Part shown: in pieces, positions 27,344-33,769 of the stretch
Numbering within the stretch: position 1 is the first letter of the stretch
Layout of the letters: each line of letters starts with the position of its first letter
Assembly: GCA_016869375.1 (NCBI GenBank)
Contig: VGEH01000039.1
Coordinates: 1 to 33,769 of the forward strand
Length of the DNA: 33,769 nucleotides
Source of the DNA: Alphaproteobacteria bacterium
Lineage (GTDB): Bacteria; Pseudomonadota; Alphaproteobacteria; SHVZ01
Reading direction: 5' to 3'
Notes under the pieces: generated by a model
Databases searched by the model: none
Told to the model about the DNA's origin: nothing
Seen by the model: the letters and a program-made list of their open reading frames with translations, nothing else
Program-made: the position numbers and the translations under genes

Positions 27344-27999
27344 TGCCGAATCTGGACCACCCGACCTCGCGCGAGATCGCGGTCGAGCCGAAGGCGACGA
27401 CGCTGCTCTACATCGACGTGCAGAACTACTGCGCGCGGCGCGACGGCACGGAGTTCGCCAACCACACGCCGGAAGTCTTCCAGGAGAAGCTGGGTTACTT
27501 CTTCGATGAGATGGAAGGGCGCGTGATCCCGAACATGCAGCGGCTCCAGGCCGGGTGCCGCAAGGCCGGGATCGAGGTCATGTACACGGTGATCCAGAAC
27601 CTGACCAAGGACGGCCGCGACCGCTCGCTCGACTACAAGATCACCGGCTTTTCGGTGCCGCCGGGATCCTGGGACGCGCAGGTGATCGACGCGATCAAGC
27701 CGGGCGACGACGAGATCGTGCTGCCCAAGACCTCGTCCAATGTCTTCCACTCCACCAACATCGACTATCTGCTGCGCAACCTCGGCACCAGGTACTTGGT
27801 CATCTCCGGCATCGTCACCGACCAGTGCATCGACGGCGCCGTGCGCTCGGCCTGCGACCTGGGTTACCTGGTCACGCTCGTGACCGATGCCTGCGCCACC
27901 TACACCAGAGAGCGTCACGACTTCACGTTGCGGGCGATCAAGGGCTATTGCCGCCAACGTACGACGGACGAGTTCCTGAAGGAGCTCGGCGTATCCTGA
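27343..27999 (+). CDS. Isochorismatase-family cysteine hydrolase
   Basis: LLYIDVQNYCARR (catalytic Asp), PKTSSNVFHSTNIDYLLRNLG, VISGIVTDQCIDGAVRSACDLGY (catalytic Cys); GTG start overlapping the preceding TAG by 1 nt. Confidence 0.88.
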   Translation: MPNLDHPTSREIAVEPKATTLLYIDVQNYCARRDGTEFANHTPEVFQEKLGYFFDEMEGRVIPNMQRLQAGCRKAGIEVMYTVIQNLTKDGRDRSLDYKITGFSVPPGSWDAQVIDAIKPGDDEIVLPKTSSNVFHSTNIDYLLRNLGTRYLVISGIVTDQCIDGAVRSACDLGYLVTLVTDACATYTRERHDFTLRAIKGYCRQRTTDEFLKELGVS

Positions 28000-28080
28000 A
28001 CGCCGGTTGAGGTACTCGGTTACCGAAAAATCACCGATGGATGAGTTGGACGCGGTCTAACCTCTGCCGCTCTTGGGAGG

Positions 28081-28338
28081 GTACGGGGTCTGAGGACGTT
28101 CGGCGGCATCAGTCGTGAGGCGGCGCTTGAGCTGATCGCTGCGAATCCTGGTATCTCGGACCGCGAGATTGCCGAGCGCACGCTCGGCCCCGGCACGCTC
28201 GGCACCGCCGTGAACGCGGTCTGCCGCGCCCTCGCCGATGCCGGCCTCACGCGCCGGCGGCTCCGCAGCGACGGTCTCCTCGGCAACTGGCTGATGAAGG
28301 ACGATCCCTCGCCGGGCCGCGCGCCGGCGGCGGATTGA
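28081..28338 (+). pseudogene. Winged-helix-like coding region lacking an ATG/GTG/TTG start in frame
   Basis: Open frame VRGLRTFGGISREAALELIAANPGISDREIAERTLGPGTLGTAVNAVCRALADAGLTRRRLRSDGLLGNWLMKDDPSPGRAPAAD then TGA; only a CTG (28090) before the domain. Confidence 0.45.
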
Positions 28339-28345
28339 CGACCGC

Positions 28346-30148
28346 TCAGTCGGTACGCCACCGAGTCAAAGGCAGCTCGATCATGCTGGGCTCGGCGCCG
28401 CCGCGAATGATCTCGAAACGCTCCGGCCGATCGGAGGTTGGCGCGAAGGTGTCGGCATCGGCACCGGCGATCGCGAGGCGGAGACGATGTCCGACCCGGA
28501 TCAGCGCCGCGGTGGCGAAGAGCTTCAGCTTGAGCGTGAAGGCTTCGCCGGGGATGACGGGAAGCGCATCGGCGCGACGGAACGAGTGCGGCGCCGGGCC
28601 TGGATCGTAGGGCAGCGCCTTCGGATCGGCGATCCTGCGGTTGATCGCGCGGAGCTGGCCCTCGGTCAGATAGGTCACACGGCCATCCGGCGCGACATTC
28701 TCGAGGTAGGCGAAAACGACGGGATCGGATGTTCGCGTCCGCATGCGAAGCGTCATCACCGGCCAGCCGGCGAGCTCGAAATCTTCCGAGAACGGTGCGC
28801 TGTCGTAGGTGAGAAGCTTTCGATCTTCCTCACGACGATCCGGATAGCTTGGCCGCGCGATCCAGTGCCAGCGGTTGGTTCGTCCGGTCGTCGCGGTCGG
28901 ATCGACCTCGTAGACGTCGGTGCCGGGCATCGGCGCGCCACCGTACAGTCGGCCATTCTCGTCGAGATGGAAGCGGCTGCCCGCGCTGGAAAACCGGGAC
29001 GCCTCCTTCATCACGCCGGCGCCGAGCACGTAGTAGCGAATGCGTCGGTTCGCCTTCCGCAACAGCGTAAGCGGGTAGCGGCCATGCAGAACCTGGTCGG
29101 CGTAGACCACCGTCTGGCGTTCCTGCTCCTTGAGCGAGGGCATCGGCTCCTCGACATCGGGTAGGAGTGGGTCGGCGCGCGCGTCGCCGCCGTGGGTATT
29201 GGCGGTGATGATGATCTCTGCGGGCACGTCGGCCGCCGAGTTGAAGCGGCTGAGCGCGGCCTCGGCGGTGTTGCAGTCGATCCATGAGCCCCAGTACTGC
29301 ACCGGCTTCTTCTCGCGGCGCACGGCGTCCATCTTCGAGCCGCAGCAGCCCTCGAAGAAGGAAGAACCGTTGTGCGCGATGTCATCGCGGAACTCGATCG
29401 CCGCGTAGTCCTCGATCGTCCAATGCGCGGCTAGCTGCTCGCGCGCCCGGAGGGCCTGGTTGAGCAGCGCGCCGTCCGGGTCCTCGTCGACCGGCTGCAG
29501 CGTCGGGAAGAGCTTTCGTACATCCTCGATCCGCTCGCGCGCATCGAGCCCCGCTTCGTCCGGATTGACCAGCGCGCCCGTACGCGTGCGCGGGCGGCCG
29601 AAATCGATCTCGCGGATGCCGCTCATCCAGTCATGGAACATGGCGCGGTTGAAGATGCCGCCCGGCCAGAACAGCTCCCAGAAGTCGAAATCGGTCTGGC
29701 GCGGGATCGCCGCGATCAGGGCCGGGGCCGGCCGCGTCGTCGCCATGTCCGCGGTGTTGGCGGTGTAGGAGACGCCGGTCGCGATCACTTTGCCGTTCGA
29801 CCAGGGCTGGCTCGCGGCATGGGCGATGATCTCGTCCATGTCCGCCTGCTCCTCGGGTCCGAGCTCGGCGGTACGTGCACCGAAGGACGAGGTCGAGCCG
29901 CGCACATCGACGACCATCGCGACGAACCCGGCCCTGAGCCAGGGATCGAGGCCGCGTGGTTGTCCTTTCCGTCGCACGCCGGCGCGACCGTAGCGCGTCT
30001 GGATCAGGAGGACCGATGCCGGCTCGCGCGGCTCTGTGCATCCGGGGAAGTAAAGCGAGACGGCGAGCCTGACGCCGTCGCGCATCGAAAGATAATAGGA
30101 GCGGTCGCTCCAGTCTGTCGGCTTCGCGACCATTCCCTCGGCGGTCAT
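28346..30148 (-). CDS. CocE/NonD-family alpha/beta hydrolase
   Basis: MRDGVRLAVSLYFPG, VIATGVSYTANTADM nucleophile region, C-terminal jelly-roll-like region; start at complement 30148 or 30184. Confidence 0.87.
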   Translation of the reverse strand: MTAEGMVAKPTDWSDRSYYLSMRDGVRLAVSLYFPGCTEPREPASVLLIQTRYGRAGVRRKGQPRGLDPWLRAGFVAMVVDVRGSTSSFGARTAELGPEEQADMDEIIAHAASQPWSNGKVIATGVSYTANTADMATTRPAPALIAAIPRQTDFDFWELFWPGGIFNRAMFHDWMSGIREIDFGRPRTRTGALVNPDEAGLDARERIEDVRKLFPTLQPVDEDPDGALLNQALRAREQLAAHWTIEDYAAIEFRDDIAHNGSSFFEGCCGSKMDAVRREKKPVQYWGSWIDCNTAEAALSRFNSAADVPAEIIITANTHGGDARADPLLPDVEEPMPSLKEQERQTVVYADQVLHGRYPLTLLRKANRRIRYYVLGAGVMKEASRFSSAGSRFHLDENGRLYGGAPMPGTDVYEVDPTATTGRTNRWHWIARPSYPDRREEDRKLLTYDSAPFSEDFELAGWPVMTLRMRTRTSDPVVFAYLENVAPDGRVTYLTEGQLRAINRRIADPKALPYDPGPAPHSFRRADALPVIPGEAFTLKLKLFATAALIRVGHRLRLAIAGADADTFAPTSDRPERFEIIRGGAEPSMIELPLTRWRTD

Positions 30149-30187
30149 TGTGAAAACAGCATTGGCTGCGTGGGAAGCCGTCAAATC

Positions 30188-30206
30188 GACGGCTCGCCGA
30201 GCCGTC
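30188..30206 (-). terminator. Perfect stem-loop overlapping the stop codon of the hybrid kinase gene
   Basis: GACGGCTC-GCC-GAGCCGTC; stop codon is complement 30205-30207. Weak U-tract (GATTTG). Confidence 0.4.
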
Positions 30207-32508
30207 AGACTTGTTCCTTCGTCTCTACCGTCACCTGATCTCCGGCCGCGCGACGTGACAGCGCGGCATCGACCGCTTCGAGGAAGGTGCGAACATCGAG
30301 CGGCTTGGTGAGGTAGGCGGTGAAGCCTGCTTCCAACCCGCGCGCGATGTCGCCGGGGAGGGCGCCGGCGCTCAAAGCGAGCACGGGCGTGCCGGCGGCC
30401 TCCGGCGTGGCGCGGAGGCGCGCGAGGACCTCGTAGCCGTCGACGTCGGAGAGGTTGATGTCGAGGATGACGAGGTCCGGCCGATGCTGGCGCGCGAGCG
30501 CGAGGCCAGTCTCGCCGTCGGCGGCTTCGATCACTGTGACGCCGTCGAGCGTGGCAAGCACGTTGCGCAGCAGCACGCGGTTGGCCGGATTGTCCTCGAC
30601 ATGCAGCACGGAGAAGCCGGCGACCCCCGCCAGGCCGTCGCGGGCGTGCATCGCCGGCTCGATCTCCGCTGTCGGGGCGCCGGCATAGATCGAGACGTCG
30701 ATCCAGAAGACGCTGCCCTCAGGCGAGCTTGTAAAGCCGATCGAGCCGCCCATCAGCTCGACCAGCCGGCGGCTGAGCGCGAGCCCGATGCCGGTGCCTT
30801 CGATCGCCCGCGACTCGGCGCCGAGCCGATTGAAAGGCTGGAACAGCTCGGCCCGACGCTCGGGCGGAATACCTTCGCCGGTGTCGGTGATGGCGATCCT
30901 GAGCTTGTCCTCGCCGATCTCCTGGAAGGAAAAGCCGACCGTGCCGTTCGGCCGGTTGTACTTGATCGCGTTGGTGCCGAGATTGATCAGCACCTGGGCG
31001 AGCCGCACGCGATCGGCCAGCACCGGCGGCAGCCCGGCGCCATAGTCGCCCGTCTGGATCGCGATGCCGGATTTCTCCGCCGGCTGCCGCAGCGTGGCGA
31101 TCACCGATTTGACCAGCGGCACCAGGTCGACGCGCTCGTTCGAGACCGAAAGCTTGCCGGCATCGATCTTCGAGAGGTCGAGCACGTCGTCGATGAGGCC
31201 GAGCAGATGCCGGCCGCTCGACAGGATGTGCCCGACGAACTCGCGCTGCTTGTCGTTCAGCTCGCCGTAATAGGGGCGCGTCATCAGCTGGGCAAATCCC
31301 AGGATGCCGTTCATCGGCGTGCGCAGCTCGTGGCTCATCAGCGCGAGGAACTCGGATTTGGCGCGGTTGGCGTCGTCGGCCGCCTGCTTCTCGACCAGCA
31401 TGCGCCGTTCGCCCTGCTCCGCCTTGTCGCGTTCGCGGGCTCGCGTCTCGATCAGCTCAGCGGCCTTCGCGAGCGCGTTGCCGAGGGCGGCGACCTCCTT
31501 GATCTCGACCTGCGGCACCGTGACCTTCTCGGAGGACCCGAGCGCGAGTGCCGGCGCGGCCAACGCGTCGAGCGAGCGCGTGACGCGCATGCCGATCGCG
31601 TTGGCCAGCACCACCCCCACCAGCAGCACGAGAAGCGAGAAGGTGACGTTGACGATGAGCGGCTGGATCAGCCCCTTGGCGACGACGATGGCGGGCACGC
31701 CGAAGGCGATCATCCAGCCGGTGCGCGGCGAGCGGCTGAAGCCGCCCAGCATGGTGACGCCCTTTGGCGTGACGATCTCGAAGGCGCCTTCGTCGGCGCC
31801 CGCCGTGCGCTCCATGAACCGGGCCGGCGCCTTGGTCCCGACGTAGTTGCCGGGGTCGAATGTCAGCGCGCCCACGGTGCCGGAGCGGTCGAGGATGCCG
31901 ACGACCCAGCCTTCGGGGATCTTCTGGCGCTGCAGCACCTCGGCCAGCCGGTCGGCGAACATGCCCATGCCGACGAGATACCTGACCTCGCCGTCGACGA
32001 TGACCGGCACCGTGTTGCCGAGCACGAGCTTGCCGGTCGCAGGCCCGACGAAGAGATCGGAGACCACCGGCTTGCCGGTCGCGATCGCGCGGTCGATCAT
32101 CGGCGCGGTATTCTCGCGCGGCAGCGGCGAGCCGAAGGGCCGGACGGTGTTGATCAGCTGCTGGCCGGTCGGATCGTGGACGACGAGGTTGCTGCTGACC
32201 TGGTTCGCGAGCAGCGCCTTCGCCTCGGCGTAGAAGGCTTCGAGATTGCCGGATCGGAGCGTCTGCGAGGCGGCCAGCACCTGCAGGATCGAATGTATCG
32301 TGTTGATCTCGGCATCGACCGTCTGCATCAGCGCGCGGGCGGTCGCGATCATGTCGCGCTCCTGCGCGGCGCGTTCGCGCTGGTAGGATTCCCAGATCAG
32401 GAAGGCGGCGATCGAGGCGGCCGGCACGATGCAGGCGATCACCAGCCAGCGAAGCCAGAACTGCAGACTTCTCGGGCGATTTCCGACCGGCAACAGACTC
32501 GGCAGCAT
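30205..32508 (-). CDS. Hybrid sensor histidine kinase with Cache-like periplasmic domain, HisKA, HATPase, C-terminal REC
   Basis: FLALMSHELRTPMNGILGFAQLM, GTGIGLALSRRLVELMGGSIGF, REC LVILDINLSDVDGYEV and YLTKPLDV. Confidence 0.93.
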   Translation of the reverse strand: MLPSLLPVGNRPRSLQFWLRWLVIACIVPAASIAAFLIWESYQRERAAQERDMIATARALMQTVDAEINTIHSILQVLAASQTLRSGNLEAFYAEAKALLANQVSSNLVVHDPTGQQLINTVRPFGSPLPRENTAPMIDRAIATGKPVVSDLFVGPATGKLVLGNTVPVIVDGEVRYLVGMGMFADRLAEVLQRQKIPEGWVVGILDRSGTVGALTFDPGNYVGTKAPARFMERTAGADEGAFEIVTPKGVTMLGGFSRSPRTGWMIAFGVPAIVVAKGLIQPLIVNVTFSLLVLLVGVVLANAIGMRVTRSLDALAAPALALGSSEKVTVPQVEIKEVAALGNALAKAAELIETRARERDKAEQGERRMLVEKQAADDANRAKSEFLALMSHELRTPMNGILGFAQLMTRPYYGELNDKQREFVGHILSSGRHLLGLIDDVLDLSKIDAGKLSVSNERVDLVPLVKSVIATLRQPAEKSGIAIQTGDYGAGLPPVLADRVRLAQVLINLGTNAIKYNRPNGTVGFSFQEIGEDKLRIAITDTGEGIPPERRAELFQPFNRLGAESRAIEGTGIGLALSRRLVELMGGSIGFTSSPEGSVFWIDVSIYAGAPTAEIEPAMHARDGLAGVAGFSVLHVEDNPANRVLLRNVLATLDGVTVIEAADGETGLALARQHRPDLVILDINLSDVDGYEVLARLRATPEAAGTPVLALSAGALPGDIARGLEAGFTAYLTKPLDVRTFLEAVDAALSRRAAGDQVTVETKEQV

Positions 32509-32674
32509 TCGGCCAGATCCACCCGACTGAAAGACGGTACAACCGCCGCGTTAGGCCCCCCGCCTGGAAGCTAGTCACTATTGGTAAACTTTTCCTAAAA
32601 ATGCCTTCGGACCTCCCTTCCGCCGAAGGTGGGGGATGCGCGCCGTCAGCACCTTCTCGTATTAATCCGGCGCC

Positions 32675-33412
32675 ATGCCGGCGATGGAGATGATTCTCGG
32701 CGAGATCCTGAAGCGGCGGCCGGAGCGGCCGCCCTTCGTCGTCGGCGTCGGCGGCTCGGTGGCGGTCGGCAAGAGCACCTTCGCCAAGGGACTCGGCCAG
32801 GCGATGGCAGCGCTGCCCGACAGGCCGAGGGTCGAGATCCTCTCGACCGATGGCTTCCTTTTCCCCAATGCGGTGCTGGCCGAGCGCGAGCTTCGCCGAC
32901 GCAAGGGCTTCCCCGAATCCTTCGACATCGAGGCGCTGCGGCGCGCGGTCGCGGCGATCCGGCGCGGAGAGCGTGTCGAGGTACCGCTCTACTCGCATGT
33001 CACTTACGACATCGATCGCGAGAAGGTGCATGTCGTCGCCGGCGCCGACATCGTGATCCTCGACGGGCTGCATCTGGCACGCATCGAAGAGGCCGGAAAG
33101 CCCCGGCTGATCGACTGCCTCGTCTATCTCGATGCCGAGGAGGCCACGATCGAGGGGTGGTTCACCGAACGCCTGCTGCCCCTGATGGTGGCCGGCGTCG
33201 ACGATCCGAAATCCTTCTACTACGCCTATCGCGATCTCGATGCGCCCAAGCGGCTCGACTTCGCCGCGCGCGTCTGGGCCACCATCAACCTCCCCAATCT
33301 CCGCGATCACATCATCGACGATCGCGCGGCCGCCGACCTGGTGCTGAAGAAAGCCCCGAACCACGCGGTGCTCGAGGTCCTCCTCGGCGGTTCCGGCAAC
33401 CCTCGCCGCTAG
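32675..33412 (+). CDS. coaA: Type I pantothenate kinase-like (CoaA), short form
   Basis: VGGSVAVGKSTFA P-loop, LSTDGFLFPNAVLAERELRRRKGFPESFD, LYSHVTYDI, TINLPNLRDHI, APNHAVLEVLL. Confidence 0.88.
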   Translation: MPAMEMILGEILKRRPERPPFVVGVGGSVAVGKSTFAKGLGQAMAALPDRPRVEILSTDGFLFPNAVLAERELRRRKGFPESFDIEALRRAVAAIRRGERVEVPLYSHVTYDIDREKVHVVAGADIVILDGLHLARIEEAGKPRLIDCLVYLDAEEATIEGWFTERLLPLMVAGVDDPKSFYYAYRDLDAPKRLDFAARVWATINLPNLRDHIIDDRAAADLVLKKAPNHAVLEVLLGGSGNPRR

Positions 33413-33517
33413 ATCGCCTTTTCCGCGCGATGCCCGTTTAGCTTCGCAGCCGATGTGACATCGCTGTGCGCGGCGCGGGAACGATCGTGGCGGGACGTTC
33501 TTATCAAGTCGGCAACA

Positions 33518-33537
33518 GGCGGCCCCTTCGGGCCGCC
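33518..33537 (+). promoter_or_regulatory. Stem-loop in the coaA to exported-protein intergenic region
   Basis: GGCGGCCC-CTTC-GGGCCGCC, perfect 8-bp stem; no T-tract follows (CTCACCC). Confidence 0.5.
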
Positions 33538-33560
33538 CTCACCCGTGCGAGAGGAACGAC

Positions 33561-33769
33561 ATGATCCGTCTCCGATCCATTCTCTATGTTGGCATGCTGG
33601 TGCCTCTGGCGGCGCTTCCGGCTGCGGCCGAGCCGCGTGCCTCGCTGCTGATCCAGGCACAGGCGCAGCCCCCTGTCGCCGCGCCGCCGCAGACGCGCGA
33701 AGAAGAGCGCGACCGCCGCCGCAGCGAGCGCCGTGAGCGGCGAGAGGAGAGGCGCGAGGAGCGCCAGCG
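33561..33769 (+). CDS. Exported Arg/Glu-rich low-complexity protein (truncated by window end)
   Basis: MIRLRSILYVGMLVPLAALPAAAEPRAS... signal peptide then TREEERDRRRSERRERREERREERQ; frame open to window end, ATG preceded by GAGAGGAACGAC. Confidence 0.6.
   Translation, partial: MIRLRSILYVGMLVPLAALPAAAEPRASLLIQAQAQPPVAAPPQTREEERDRRRSERRERREERREERQ

Noticed and set aside
28020-28361. 113-aa minus-strand ORF
   Set aside because: Low-complexity Arg/Pro/Ser frame; the plus-strand frame gives a more credible HTH-like protein.
30484-32574. 696-aa plus-strand ORF
   Set aside because: Antisense shadow of the hybrid kinase; biased, domain-free composition typical of high-GC opposite-strand frames.
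1-33769. CRISPR arrays, tRNA/rRNA genes, transposases, integrases, phage or toxin-antitoxin genes
   Set aside because: Looked for and not recognised; no regularly spaced repeats or characteristic motifs found by eye.

Overview
High-GC (probably alphaproteobacterial, by inference) chromosomal window of about 30 protein-coding genes. No rRNA, tRNA, CRISPR array, transposase or phage genes were recognised. From start to end: (1) an arsenic-type locus at 186-5865: MFS transporter, ArsO-like flavoprotein with a Cys-rich tail, ArsR, a divergent TauD/TfdA-type dioxygenase, a second and different ArsR, thioredoxin-type ArsC, and an AqpS-like channel; (2) an SsuABC/NMT1-like ABC transporter (minus strand); (3) apt; (4) a small membrane protein, a radical SAM/SPASM protein, an NTF2-like protein with a possible 29-aa upstream ORF, and a GT2 glycosyltransferase; (5) a DadA-like FAD oxidase and a GFA-family protein; (6) a phosphorelay of hybrid kinase-REC-Hpt plus two paralogous single-domain response regulators; (7) an amidase; (8) a large multi-pass membrane glycosyltransferase-like gene interrupted by one in-frame TAG; (9) a secreted glycosidase-like protein and a Gfo/Idh/MocA oxidoreductase; (10) an operon-like TauD dioxygenase / glutamine synthetase-like ligase / isochorismatase-family hydrolase set; (11) a start-less winged-helix-like coding region, a CocE/NonD hydrolase, a second hybrid kinase, a short CoaA-type pantothenate kinase, and a truncated Arg/Glu-rich exported protein. 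Best candidates for new biology are the dioxygenase embedded in the ars locus with two distinct ArsR sensor types and a Cys-rich flavoprotein, the amber-interrupted membrane protein, and the oxygenase/ligase/hydrolase cluster. All family calls are by eye from translations; no database search was run.
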